A DNA stretch of 64,000 nucleotides from Dermacentor variabilis. Its lineage: Eukaryota; Arthropoda; Arachnida; Ixodida; Ixodidae. Shown one piece after another: positions 20,926 to 30,645 of the stretch. The translations under genes and the position numbers were made by a program. How positions within the stretch are numbered: the first letter of the stretch is position 1; every line of letters begins with the position of its first letter. The notes beneath the pieces are model-generated. The model was not told the DNA's origin. It did not search any database and saw only the letters and a program-made list of their open reading frames with translations. The DNA lies in assembly GCF_050947875.1 (NCBI RefSeq), contig NC_134573.1, forward strand, positions 49,362,115-49,426,114, given 5' to 3'.

Positions 20926-21759
20926 AAACACAGTTTCACCCTAAAGTCTAAGCACGGAGTGCGATAGGGAATTATTAGACATCTATGCGAAGTAAAGATA
21001 GTGTGTGTCTTTTCGTTCTACGTCCTCGTTCAGTCGCGCTTACACATTTTGTCGTGGATTCAAACTAACTAGCCCACTAAAACGTTTTAACTAAATTATC
21101 AAGCCCGGTGGCACGCGCGCACATGTAAACGTGAACCTGTCACTGGATGAGCAGGTAAACTCGCTGTGAAATGCTGGAGTGAGGAATAGCGGCAGGAGGA
21201 GCAATCGAACTAATCGTCGTGCATCTTTAGCTTTTACGCGTGCAAAACTTGGAAAGCACAGTGCATGCGAAGCTGCCGGCACTACGCGTACTCTGCAAGC
21301 ATCACAGATCGCTCTGTAGATGAGGCCGCGCGGGCGCGCACTTTAGCCGCGTCGCACATCGCTTTCAAGGTCCACACAGCCGAGCCGTGAGCAGCAGCCG
21401 ATGGAGAGTTACCAAACCCCCTCTCTTCTCACCCCTGTGCCTCGTGCTTAACGCGAGGGCGCGCTTCCGGCCCCCCTTTCTCGCTCTCCCACGCGAGATT
21501 GAGCCACGTTTGCCGGCTGCCCCTCGCACGCCTTCACTCAGACATACAGCATACAGCATATAGCGCATTGTGTTGTCGTCTCCCTTCCGTCCTTGTTTGC
21601 TGGCGCTAAGTATGCTTTCAGTTTACCAACATGCCCAAAAAATGGCAATGCAGCGTACGGCGCGCGGCAAAGATATCATCGCCCTTGGACTTAATACGGA
21701 ATGGTGAGGTTCCGTATAAATTCACAGAAATAAATAATGAAGAAGAAACCTATTAAACC
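20926..21759. other. unassigned DNA
   Basis: No recognisable gene or repeat. A pyrimidine-rich, GC-rich piece lies at 21300-21560, with short open frames on both strands that have no domain. Confidence 0.4.
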
Positions 21760-22990
21760 TAGGTCCCACGAACTCTGGTGGGAGTCGAACCCACTTGGAG
21801 AAATAGGCGAACCGGCGATACCGCCAAGTTGGATTTCAGTTGACATTGCGAAAGCCCAGAGTAGAAACCACAACCTCTGGTGGCTGTTGAGCCCGCGACG
21901 TTTGGTGGGAGTAGTACCCACGACTTTTGATGTTAATTAAGGTGAAGTTAATTAAGACAATCGAATCAGTCAAACTCCCGACCTTTGGTTGTAGCCGGAC
22001 AGACGACCTGTGGTGTTAAATAGGTCACAGTTAATTAAAGCGCAGTAAATTAGAATATTGTTACTTGAAGCACTCGTACCCACGACGTTTGGTAGGAGTC
22101 GAACCCTCGACCCTTGGACGAAGTCGAACCCACTTGGAAATGTGGGCGAACAGCCCATATCTCCAACTTGTATTCCAATTGACATCTTGAAGGTTCAGAG
22201 TCGAACCCACTACCCCTGCCGTTATTTACCCTTTATTGACGAGTGTTGTCCAAAGGCAACATACCAAAAAATAATTTTTTGGGTTAACTTTAGTATTGAG
22301 CAGGAAGTTTCTGGCTAAACCTCTTCAGCCAGCACTAAATAACAGGCAGCACGCGTCATTTGTTGGTCTAGAGAAGGAACACTGGTCGAGGAAGAAGTTC
22401 GGCCAGCGACTCACTGTTTAGTGAAAGCAAGATCAGAGGCGACAGACCGATTGTAGATATACAGCTGCATTGGTGCTACACCTGTGATTACATCTACACC
22501 TATTGTTCACAAATTATGAGAGTTTCTATGCAAATTGAAAACAAAATCTTAGGTAGCTTGGGGTGAAGCCCACTGACAGATTTCCTGACTGTGGTTTTCC
22601 CCCTATTGCTTAAAAAATTCCGCAAAATATTCCTTTTTGTTGGTCGCGCTTATCCTTGATTTGTTTTGCCTCTTTAGATAGAAAATAGACTTTTCATCTG
22701 GATTTTATCTGTATCGTGATTAAAGGGTTAAAGCGAAGTAAATTAAGGCAGAGTTAATTAAGGTAGAGTAAATTGAGACACTCGATCTCATGAATTTCGG
22801 TCGGATTCGAACCCACTTCGTGATATGGGTGAACCTCCGATATCTTCAAGTTATATTACGCTTGACATCGTGAAGATTGAAAGCCTTACTTTCGAACTTT
22901 GGTGTTAGTAAGGGGGCTGTTATTGAGGCTCTCGAACCCAGCACATTTGGTAGGAGAAAACAACTAATATCAAGTAACAATTCATTAGGA
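21760..22990 (-). repeat. degenerate repeat array with tRNA B-box-like motifs
   Basis: At least six minus-strand words of the form GTGGGTTCGACTCC (plus-strand GGAGTCGAACCCAC at 21781, 22094, 22120, 22197, 22802 and a variant near 22931). A longer module starting CCCACTTGG and ending TTGACATCNNGAAG recurs at 21789, 22129 and 22812, that is at spacings of 340 and 683 bp. Between them are A/T-rich words of the AATTAAGGNNGAGTTAATTAAG type. It looks like an old satellite with a unit near 340 bp that contains tRNA-derived pieces. Confidence 0.6.
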
Positions 22991-23063
22991 TGAAAATATC
23001 TAAGAACGCAGTGAACGCCACGTTTAGTCATCATCATCATCATCATCATCATCATCAGCCTAG

Positions 23064-24950
23064 TTACGCCCACTGCAGGGCAAAGGCCTCTCCCATACTT
23101 CTCAAACTAACCCGGTCATGTACTAATTGTGGCCATGTTGTCCCTGCAAACATCTTAATTTCATCCGCCCACCGAACTTTCTGCCGCCCCCTGCTACGCT
23201 TCCCTTCCCTTGGAATCCAGTCCGTAACCCTTAATGAGCATCGGTTATCTTCCCTCCTCACTACATGTCCTGCCCATGCCCATTTCTTTTTCTTGATTTC
23301 AAGTAAGATGTCGTTTACCCGCGTTTGTTGCTTCACCCAATCTGCTCTTTTCTTATCCCTTAACGTTACACCCATCATTCTTCTTTCCATAGCTCGTTGC
23401 GTCGTCCTCAATTTCAGCAGAACCCTTTTCGTAAGCCTCCAGGTTTCTGCCCCATATGTGAGTACTGGTAACACACTGCTGTTATACACTTTCCTTTTGA
23501 GGGATAGTGGCAACCTGCTGTTCATGATTTGAGAATGCCTGCCAAACGCACCCCAGCCCATTCTTATTCTTCTGGTTATTTCAGTCTCATGATCCGGATC
23601 CGTGGTCACTACCTGCCCTAAGTAGATGTATTCCCTTACCACTTCCAGTGCTTCGCTACCTATCGTAAACTGCTGTTCTCTTCCGAGACTGTTAAACAAT
23701 ACTTTAGTTTTCTGCAAATTAATTTTCAGACCCACCCTTCTGCTTTGCCTCTCCAGGTCAGCGAGCATGCATTGCAATTGGTCTCCTGAGTTACTAAGCA
23801 AGGCAATATCATCAGCGAATCGCAAGTTGCTAAGGTATTCTCCATCAACTTTTATCCCCAATTCTTCCCACTCCAGGCCTCTGAATACCTCCTGTAAACA
23901 TGCTGTGAATAGTATTGGAGATATCGTACCTCCCTGTCTGACGCCTTTCTTTATAGGAATTTTGTTACTTTCTTTGTGGAGGACTACGGTGGCTGTGGAG
24001 CCGCTATAGATATCTTCCAGTATTTTTACATATGGCTCATCTACACCCTGATTCCGTAATGCCTCCATGACTGCTGAGGTTTCGACTGAATCAAACGCTT
24101 TCTCGTAATCAATGAAAGCTATATATAAGGGTTGGTTATATTCTGCACATTTCTCTATCACTTGATTGACAGTGTGAATATGGTCTATTGTTGAGTAGCC
24201 TTGACGGAATCCTGCCTGGTCCTTTGGTTGACAGAAGTCTAAGGTGTTCCTGATTCTATTTGCGATTACCTTAGTAAATACTTTGTAGGCAACGGACAGT
24301 AAGCTGATCGGTCTATAATTTTTCAAGTCTTTGGCGTCCCCTTTCTTATGGATTAGGATTATGTTAGCGTTCTTCCAAGATTCCGGTACGCTCGAGGTTA
24401 TGAGGCATTGCGTATACAGGGTGGCCAGTTTCTCTAGAACAATCTGACCACCATCCTTCAACAAATCTGCTGTTACCTGATCCTCCCCAGCTGCCTTCCC
24501 CCTTTGCATAGCTCCTAAGGCTTTCTTTACTTCTTCTGGCGTTACCTGTGGGATTTCGAATTCCTCTAGGCTATTCTCTATTCCACTATCGTCGTGGGTA
24601 CCACTGGTACTGTATAAATCTCTATAGAACTCCCCAGCCACTTGAACTATCTCATTCATATTGGTAACAATATTGCCGGCTTTGTCTCTTAACGCACACG
24701 TCTGATTCTTGCCTATTCCTAGTTTCTTCTTCACTGTTTTTAGGCTTCCTCCGTTCCTGAGAGCCTGTTCGATGCTATCCATATTATAGTTTCTGATGTC
24801 CGCTGTCTTACGCTTGTTGATTAACTTAGAAAGTTCTGCCAGTTCTATTCTAGCTGTAGGGTTAGAGGCTTTCATACATTGGCGTTTCTTGGTCAGATCT
24901 TTCGTCTCCTGCGATAGCTTACGAGGTTTCCTGTATAACGGCGTTACCAC
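23064..24950 (-). CDS. RTE copy 2: reverse transcriptase part of the ORF
   Basis: 628 codons as an open frame. Its true upstream continuation is the endonuclease frame, so the Met at 24950 is an artefact of a +1 shift. Order: linker (KLSQETKDLTKKRQCMKAS), RT fingers with [17 protein letters not shown] and [27 protein letters not shown] (catalytic Asp), the KGVRQGGTISPILF box (Gly-Gly where sister copy 3 has Gly-Asp), FADDIALLS at 23808-23819 (catalytic Asp pair), thumb, LTYGAETWRLTKR and a basic tail with KKKWAWAGHVVRRED. The stop is 5 bases before the tail domain joins the 3' repeat. There is no RNase H, as in RTE generally. Confidence 0.9.
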   Translation of the reverse strand: MVTPLYRKPRKLSQETKDLTKKRQCMKASNPTARIELAELSKLINKRKTADIRNYNMDSIEQALRNGGSLKTVKKKLGIGKNQTCALRDKAGNIVTNMNEIVQVAGEFYRDLYSTSGTHDDSGIENSLEEFEIPQVTPEEVKKALGAMQRGKAAGEDQVTADLLKDGGQIVLEKLATLYTQCLITSSVPESWKNANIILIHKKGDAKDLKNYRPISLLSVAYKVFTKVIANRIRNTLDFCQPKDQAGFRQGYSTIDHIHTVNQVIEKCAEYNQPLYIAFIDYEKAFDSVETSAVMEALRNQGVDEPYVKILEDIYSGSTATVVLHKESNKIPIKKGVRQGGTISPILFTACLQEVFRGLEWEELGIKVDGEYLSNLRFADDIALLSNSGDQLQCMLADLERQSRRVGLKINLQKTKVLFNSLGREQQFTIGSEALEVVREYIYLGQVVTTDPDHETEITRRIRMGWGAFGRHSQIMNSRLPLSLKRKVYNSSVLPVLTYGAETWRLTKRVLLKLRTTQRAMERRMMGVTLRDKKRADWVKQQTRVNDILLEIKKKKWAWAGHVVRREDNRCSLRVTDWIPREGKRSRGRQKVRWADEIKMFAGTTWPQLVHDRVSLRSMGEAFALQWA

Positions 24951-26043
24951 CGACTTCTATTGCGCACTCCTTAATGATGCCCATGAGATTGTCGTGCATT
25001 GCTGCAACACTAAGGTCCTCTTCCTGAGTTAAAGCCGAGTACCTGTTCTGTAGCTTGATCCGGAATTCCTCTAGTTTCCCTCTTACCGCTAACTCATCTA
25101 TTGGCTTCTTGTGTACCAGTTTCTTCCGTTCCCTCCTCAAGTCTAGGCTAATTCGAGTTCTTACCATTCTATGGTCACTGCAGCGTACCTTGCCGAGCAT
25201 GTCTACATCTTGTATGATGCCAGGGTTCGCGCAGAGTATGAAGTCGATTTCATTTCTAGTCTCACCATTCGGGCTCCTCCACGTCCACTTTCGACTAACC
25301 CGCTTGCGGAAAAAGGTGTTCATTATCCGCATATTATTCTGTTCTGCAAACTCTACTAATAATTCTCCTCTGCTATTCGTAGAGCCTATGCCAAATTCCC
25401 CCACTGACTTGTCTCCAGCCTGCTTCTTGCCTACCCTGGCATTGAAGTCGCCCATCAGTATAGTGTATTTTGTTTTGACTTTACCCATCGCCGATTCCAC
25501 GTCTTCATAAAAACTTTCGACTTCCTGGTCATCATGACTGCATGTAGGGGCATAGACTTGTACCACCTTCAATTTGTACCTCTTATTAAGCTTCACAACA
25601 AGACCTGCCACCCTCTCGTTAATGCTATAGAATTCTTGTATGTTACCAGCTATTTCCTTATTAATCAGGAATCCGACTCCTAGTTCTCGTCTCTCTGCTA
25701 AGCCCCGGTAACACAGTACATGCCCGCTTTTTAGCACTGTATATGCTTCTTTTGTCCTCCTAACCTCACTGAGCCCTATTATATCCCATTTACTACCCTC
25801 TAATTCCTCCAATAACACTGCTAGACTCGCCTCGCTAGATAGCGTTCTAACGTTAAACGTTGCCAGGTTCAGATTCCAATGGCGGCCTGTCCGGAGCCAG
25901 GTATTCTTAGCACCCTCTACAGCGTCACAGATCTGACCGCCGCCGTGGTCAGTTGCTTCGCGGCTGCTGGGGACTGAGGGCCGGGGTTTGATTGTTGTAT
26001 TCATATAGGAGGTTGTGGCCCAGTACTGCACCAGGGTGGCCAA
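24919..26043 (-). CDS. RTE copy 2: apurinic-type endonuclease part of the ORF
   Basis: 374 codons. The likely start is the second Met (MNTTIKPRPSVPSS, near 26004), shared with copy 1, rather than 26043. It nicks target DNA for target-primed reverse transcription. Catalytic blocks: NLATFNVRTL, IIGLSEVRRTKEAY, VQVYAPTCSHDDQE, YTILMGDFNARVG, EIDFILCANPG and KVRCSDHRMVRTR. It ends at a stop produced by the +1 shift near 24925 (GNAVIQETS), after which RT continues in the next frame, as overlapping by 32 nt. The shift is absent from copies 1 and 3, so it is a mutation of this copy. Confidence 0.9.
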   Translation of the reverse strand: MATLVQYWATTSYMNTTIKPRPSVPSSREATDHGGGQICDAVEGAKNTWLRTGRHWNLNLATFNVRTLSSEASLAVLLEELEGSKWDIIGLSEVRRTKEAYTVLKSGHVLCYRGLAERRELGVGFLINKEIAGNIQEFYSINERVAGLVVKLNKRYKLKVVQVYAPTCSHDDQEVESFYEDVESAMGKVKTKYTILMGDFNARVGKKQAGDKSVGEFGIGSTNSRGELLVEFAEQNNMRIMNTFFRKRVSRKWTWRSPNGETRNEIDFILCANPGIIQDVDMLGKVRCSDHRMVRTRISLDLRRERKKLVHKKPIDELAVRGKLEEFRIKLQNRYSALTQEEDLSVAAMHDNLMGIIKECAIEVGGNAVIQETS

Positions 26044-26149
26044 TCCTGCTCTGGTGAGAGAGTGCGTTACCGGTTCTGGTCACCGGGATCAGGCCGCACT
26101 CCAGGCCTGTTTGTGCAATTTTCTCAACACACGTCTTTTTTTTGTATTT

Positions 26150-26496
26150 TCCGGTGGAGAATTGCGCTGCACCGGGATTTGAATCACGGTCCTTTTGCAC
26201 TGGAGACGGATACTCTACCGTTCCCGCAGGAGTTAAATTAAAAATTGGAGAATGGGGTTTTGCGTGACAAAACCACTTTCTGATTATGCACGCCTTAGTG
26301 GAGGACTCCGAAAATTTCGACCACCTGGGGTTCTTTAACGTGCACCAAATTCTAAGTACATGGGTGTTTTCGCATTTCGCCCCCATCGAAGTGCGGCCGC
26401 CGTGGCCGGGGTCCGATCCCGCGACCTCGTGCTCAGCAGTCTAACACCATGACCACTGAGCAACCACGGCGGGTCCCGCAGGAGTTGTACGCCTCA
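26150..26496 (-). promoter_or_regulatory. tRNA-like head at the 5' end of RTE copy 2, split by a SINE
   Basis: Minus strand 26185-26175 reads GATTCAAATCC (B-box-like) and 26230-26211 reads CCTGCGGGAACGGTAGAGTA (A-box-like). The inner flank CCGGTGGARAATTGCGC is shared with copy 1 (14111-14127). The head resumes after the SINE at 26487. The two heads differ more than the LINE bodies do. Possible role: internal pol III promoter, or a captured SINE head. Confidence 0.6.
26235..26473 (-). repeat. Ruka-type tRNA-derived SINE with target duplication
   Basis: Sense is minus. The head includes GCTCAGTGGTCATGGTGTTAG (A-box side, about 26460) and GGGATCGGACCCC (B box, near 26410). The body has CGATGGGGGCGAAATGCGAA, CACGTTAAAGAACCCCAGG and GGAGTCCTCCA, and the tail has TTTTGTCACGCAAAACCCCA. 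TCCCGCAGGAGTT flanks it at 26222-26234 and 26474-26486 (13-bp target duplication). Such SINEs depend on LINE enzymes for movement. It is inserted in the tRNA-like head of RTE copy 2. Confidence 0.92.
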
Positions 26497-26960
26497 TTTA
26501 AATTACAGTGGTGCCCAATTTGATCAGTCAAGGTGGGCCAGTCTGAGCTCGGTTATACCGCATGGATGGCACTCGGCTAGAGAACCTGGTATTTATGACC
26601 TGCACATGTGTGGCCACACATAATTGAGGATATATAATTTTTTCTTTTAGGAGGGTTTCCGTACAGTGATAAAATGAAGGAAAAGACATTAAAAAAAGAA
26701 AAAAAGGGGAAAAAAAGGACCATAACTTGTGATTTGAACTCGTGATCCTTCAATGTTGCCCGGAAAGGTAGCTCAGTCGGTTGGTTCGTCAAGCCAGCGG
26801 TTACTTTCAAGCGCCATAGCTCCTGCTCCGAGCCTCATACTTATGTGGAAAGGGGCTGATGTTGTCCGCGACAGTCGAGTGGTTGGAAGGCCTAATTTCT
26901 TGGAAAAATGGCCGCCAGAGGAGCAGCGTGAACTCGAGCGGCTTTAGAGACTAGGAAAAC
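26497..26960. other. unassigned DNA
   Basis: No gene seen. A word resembling a tRNA A box (GGTAGCTCAGTCGGTTGG, 26766-26783) is present. A distorted B-box-like word lies on the other strand near 26735. This may be a chimera of SINE heads. The remaining sequence is unremarkable. Confidence 0.4.
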
Positions 26961-27968
26961 TGCCTTAAAATATTTAGACTTGAGGGGAAGCTTCGTTAAC
27001 AAACTATAACACGGCAATCAGCACTCGAATATAATTATAACCCTAATAATAATTGTAAATATTCATCTCATCTATAGGATCTAAAGCGCGCGCTGTTTCT
27101 TGCCTCTGCGTGTAGTAGTTAAGAGAGCCAGTTTAAGGGCGGAGAAGAGGGAAGGAAAAGAAAGCAAACTTGCAGCGCCGTGGTTTTAAGGCGCAACCGT
27201 GGTAGAGAAACGGAAAGGCGATATAAGCATGCGTGGCCATGATACGCACACGACAAACTGCCTTACAATATTTAGACTTGAGGGGAAGCTTCGTTAACAA
27301 ACTATAACACGGCAATCAGCACTCGAATACGACGAGAGAAATAACTGAGACGTGAAAAATTCCCTTGAAATAAATCTGGTTTGCGAGACAAATGCTTGTA
27401 TGTATTGAATCTCTTAAAAGATGAGGGGGGAAATATGCGCTCACCGAGAGGGCATCGTCAGCACGACACCACCACCAGGCTCCTAACGGGGATGTGGAGA
27501 GCTTCGCGGCCGGAACGAAGCCTCCCCTCTCCGCCGGCCAGGCGTGGAAAACGCGCTTTCCGATCGCTCAAGGTTGCGCAGGAATAGTATAGTTCTAGCG
27601 TCTAGGAAAAGCTTTAACAGGTGCGAGGACGGCACGCATAGCGTGGGAAGCTAGCCGCCGGAATAGCTATCTTCGAGAGCTATTCTATATTATATTATAT
27701 TATACTTCGAGAGCTATGACTGATGCTTTTCTATATATATGTATTCATCTCATCTATGCGATTGCATGCGCGTGCTGTTTCTTTGTCTCTGCGTGTAGTA
27801 GTTAAGAGAGCCAGTTTAAGGGCGGAGAAGAGGGAAGGAAAGGAAAGCAAAGTTGCAGCGCCGTGGTTTTAAAGCGCAACCGTGGTAGAGAAACGGAAAG
27901 GCGATATAAGCATGCGTGGCCATGATACGCACACGACAAACTGCCTTACAATATTTAGACTTGAGGGG
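26961..27968 (+). repeat. partial tandem copies of an unknown unit (three)
   Basis: The unit has two parts. Part B (225 bp: ATTCATCTCATCTAT...TTGAGGGG) occurs at 27061-27285 and 27743-27968, about 95 percent alike. Part A (TGCCTTACAATATTTAGACTT... CAGCACTCGAATA) occurs at 26961-27031 and 27259-27330, and its first 27 bases end the third unit at 27968. So one truncated unit, one complete unit and one unit cut at its 3' side lie in the same orientation. No coding capacity or known family. Confidence 0.8.
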
Positions 27969-27998
27969 TACGTTTAGTACGAACGCGTAATTCCGCCG

Positions 27999-28003
<5 letters not shown>

Positions 28004-28050
<47 letters not shown>
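28004..28050. repeat. (TA)n microsatellite
   Basis: Uninterrupted TA run that abuts the left arm of the inverted repeat. Confidence 0.95.
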
Positions 28051-28053
<3 letters not shown>

Positions 28054-28247
28054 TGTTAGTCATGTTGAGGTTGGCCTTGATAAGTATTTCGCTTAAACTG
28101 CATAGCTTATTTATTCCTTCCATGTAACTGTGCTTTTTCTACAAATGTTCTACAACTAATCTTCAATGTTGGTTCTATGCACAATTCAATTACTAAATTA
28201 CTAACCCTCGCTGTAACGACACCAAATGAGGGTTAACAGTATGGCTA

Positions 28248-28253
<6 letters not shown>
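28051..28253 (+). mobile_element. LINE 3'-UTR copy, left arm of a large inverted repeat
   Basis: 203 bp, inverted copy of 28571-28791, which is the 3' UTR and tail of the CR1/Jockey-like LINE downstream. In the plus direction it ends GGTTAACAGTATGGCTAAA then (TA)n, exactly as the other does in the minus direction. It is probably a second, severely 5'-truncated LINE copy in the opposite orientation. Confidence 0.8.
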
Positions 28254-28297
<44 letters not shown>

Positions 28298-28519
28298 CCC
28301 GCCGTGTTTGCTCAGTGGCTGTGTTGTTGGGCTGCTGAGCGCGAGGTCGCGGGATCGAATCCCGGCCACGGCGGCCGCATTTCGATGGGGGCGAAATGCG
28401 AAAACACCCGTGTGCTTAGATTTAGGTGCACGTTAAAGAACCCCAGGTGGTCAAAATTTCCGGAGTCCTCCACTGCGGCGTGCCTCATAATCAGAAAGTG
28501 GTTTTGGCACGTAAAACCC

Positions 28520-28570
<51 letters not shown>
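28254..28570 (+). repeat. Ruka-type SINE between two (TA)n runs
   Basis: SINE at 28298-28523: GTTTGCTCAGTGGCT (A box), GGGATCGAATCCC (B box, 28351-28363), CGATGGGGGCGAAATGCGAA, CACGTTAAAGAACCCCAGG, TTTGGCACGTAAAACCCC. It has (TA)n at 28254-28295 and again at 28524-28570, so its insertion target was a TA repeat, probably the LINE tail. It forms the loop of the inverted repeat. Confidence 0.92.
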
Positions 28571-28574
<4 letters not shown>

Positions 28575-28712
28575 TAGCCATACTGTTAACCCTCATTTGG
28601 TGTCGTTACAGGGAGGGTTAGTAATTTAGTAATTGAATTGTGCATAGAACCAACATTGAAGATTAGTTGTAGAACATTTGTAACACATAGAACATTTGTA
28701 GAAAAAGCACAG

Positions 28713-29259
28713 TTACATGGAAGGAATAAATAAGCTATGCAGCTTAAGCGAAATACTTATCAAGGCCAACCTCAACATGACTAACAGTATTTTTTGTACC
28801 ATATCATTCGGTAATTCATTCCACAGTTTCATAGCGTCAGGAAAGAAGGAAAAGCGGTGTAAGTCTGTTCGAGCTAATATTGGTTGCACAAATGTACTGC
28901 GTGTGGTTCTTGGGAACCTTTTGGGAAAGAACGTTAGATAATCATCCTTCTTTAGTTTCACCTCTCCTTGGAGTACTTGAAAAAGCAGTTTCAATCGCTG
29001 TTTCGGCCTTCTTGATTCCAGTGGTTCCAAGTTGCACATTTTTAACAGTTCAATTACCTAGCCACGTCGTCAATATTTAGAGCAGATAAATCGAACTGAC
29101 ATTCTGTAAATTTTATGTTTTAAAACCTTTTGATGGGGGCTCCATACAGCACCAGCGTATTCTAGGCTCGGACGGATATATGTCTTGTATGCAATCAAGT
29201 TGACTTCTTTCGTCGCCTGGCACAATTTCCTTTGCTGGAAGCACAACTTCTGATATGAT
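28713..29259 (-). pseudogene. CR1/Jockey-like LINE: C-terminal RT region
   Basis: Frame 29267-29070 holds KLCFQQRKLCQATKEVN and TYIRPSLEYAGAVWSPHQ. A short break near 29065 follows, then frame 29039-28713 with LLFQVLQGEVKLKKDDYL, FPKRFPRTTRSTFVQPI and LHRFSFFPDAMKLWNELPND. These are the standard post-RT motifs. The end is set by the TAG at 28713. Confidence 0.85.
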
Positions 29260-29304
29260 TCATTCATTCATAAAACTTTATTAGTGTCCTGAAGCCGGGT
29301 CTTT

Positions 29305-30273
29305 TCAGACCGAGGCGGGCCGCATCCACGTCGGCACCGCCAGGCCGAGCCTTATGGCGTCATCGTGGACCCTCTGGACAGCCCGTAGCTGATCTTTATA
29401 TGCAGAGCTTGTTATCAACTTGTGCCAGAAAAGCCGTCTTTCTTCGGGGTCGGCGAGAGTCGCGGGACAGCCCGCAAGCATGTGTCTGATGTCAACGACG
29501 CCATCGCACACGTTACATTCTTTCCTAATTTCTCTTTCGGGGTGAATTTTATTTATGAAATACGGAGTGGGGTACGTCCCAGCTTGCAGTAAACGTAGCG
29601 TGACTGCCTGAGCCCTGTTCAATTTTACGTGTGGCAGACGGAATTGCCTACGCCCCAAGTAGTAATATTTAATGATGTCGTTGTAAGTTAGTAAGTGATC
29701 TTTGTGCTCCCCGGAATGGTAGTGGGCGTCGGTTCGGTTCTGACCGGCACGGCAAGCAAGTCCTCGTGCCAGGTCGTTCGTCACCTCGTTGAGGTTGGGC
29801 CGAGTCTCGTCCACTTGTCCCATATGTGCAGGAAACCATCGGATTTCAGTTTTGATAGTTTCGACCTTGTCGACAATTTTAGCCGCAGCCCCAGCTACAT
29901 AGCCTTTGTCAAAGCTCTTTATTGCTGCTTTGGAATCGCTATAGATGAAAGACCATTTACGGTTCCTGATGGCTAGAGAATCGCAGCTTGCTCCGCCACC
30001 GTGGAAATCCTTAGTGAAGATGGTGACGGCGTCCCGTACCTCGCCCCGGCTGTGGACCACCACGGCGGTGTAGGCCTCTTTGCGTTTGACCCAGGCAGCG
30101 TCTCCAAGAGCCGCCTTTTGTCCTAGCTGTTCAATTTCTTTCAACAAAGCTTTCGCTCTCGCTTTTCTCCTGCTAACATTGTGCTCCGGGTGCAAATTTC
30201 TCGGGAGGGGGGTGGTTCTGATCGCGTCTCTAAGGTTCGCGCTCAATTCTACCTCGGATTCCTTCGGGTTCAT
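29305..30273 (-). pseudogene. LINE 29260 ORF2: RNase H and C-terminal finger
   Basis: Frame of 322 codons. The N-terminal part is a linker with basic KARAKALLKEIEQL. RNase H blocks: YTAVVVHSRGE (first Asp region, where a TDA-type motif is altered), WSFIYSDSKAAIKSF (third block Asp) and IRWFPAHMG with NEVTNDLARGLA (fourth block). The C-terminus has CNVCDGVVDIRHMLAGCP, the usual CCHC-type finger, then RRLFWHKL and an alanine/leucine-rich end. Confidence 0.82.
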
Positions 30274-30645
30274 CGATCTATTAGGGTCTGTCCCTATCGC
30301 TTTGAGTATAAACCTGCCCGCTCACGTTTTCGTCAGTCTTTCCTGCTGCGCCATCTGTTGCGCTTCCGCAATCTCTTCTATCGTATTGTGCACGCCTAGG
30401 TTCATGAGCTTCACGTACGAGGTGCTGATGGGTATACCTAGGGTAGCCTTCACTAACCTTCTGATCATAGTGTTTAGCTTGTTCAGCTCGGCCTGCGACC
30501 ATTTAAATAGACCTTCCACGCAGGTGAAGTGACAGAGAGCGAAGGCGTGCACTAGCCTTAGAGCGCTGTCCTCACCCAGGCCTCTGTGTCTGTTGCTGAT
30601 TCACTTTAGTAACCTGATGACTTGGTCCGTCTTGTTTGAAATGTG

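Larger units (their letters stand above)
23025..26496 (-). mobile_element. RTE-clade non-LTR retrotransposon, copy 2, nearly complete
   Basis: Sense direction is minus. The (CAT)n tail at 23025-23058 (ATG repeats in the sense strand) is the 3' end. RT and endonuclease frames cover 23064-26043, the 5' UTR runs to about 26150 and a tRNA-like head to 26496. A SINE is inside the head (26235-26473). The only coding lesion seen is a one-base insertion near 24925 between endonuclease and RT. It is the least damaged RTE in the window and matches copies 3, 4 and 5 closely. Confidence 0.92.

Noticed and set aside
21760..22990. possible CRISPR-like array
   Set aside because: Repeats are degenerate, widely and unevenly spaced and tRNA-like, and the sequence is animal.
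23626..24009. 127-codon frame antisense to RTE RT, also at 35998
   Set aside because: Shadow of the conserved RT frame.
25055..25510. 151-codon frame antisense to RTE endonuclease, also seen at 13019, 37088, 39726 and 63544
   Set aside because: It recurs only because it is the shadow of the conserved endonuclease on the other strand.
26766..26783. possible tRNA from GGTAGCTCAGTCGGTTGG
   Set aside because: Only an A-box-like word; no B box at the right distance on the same strand.
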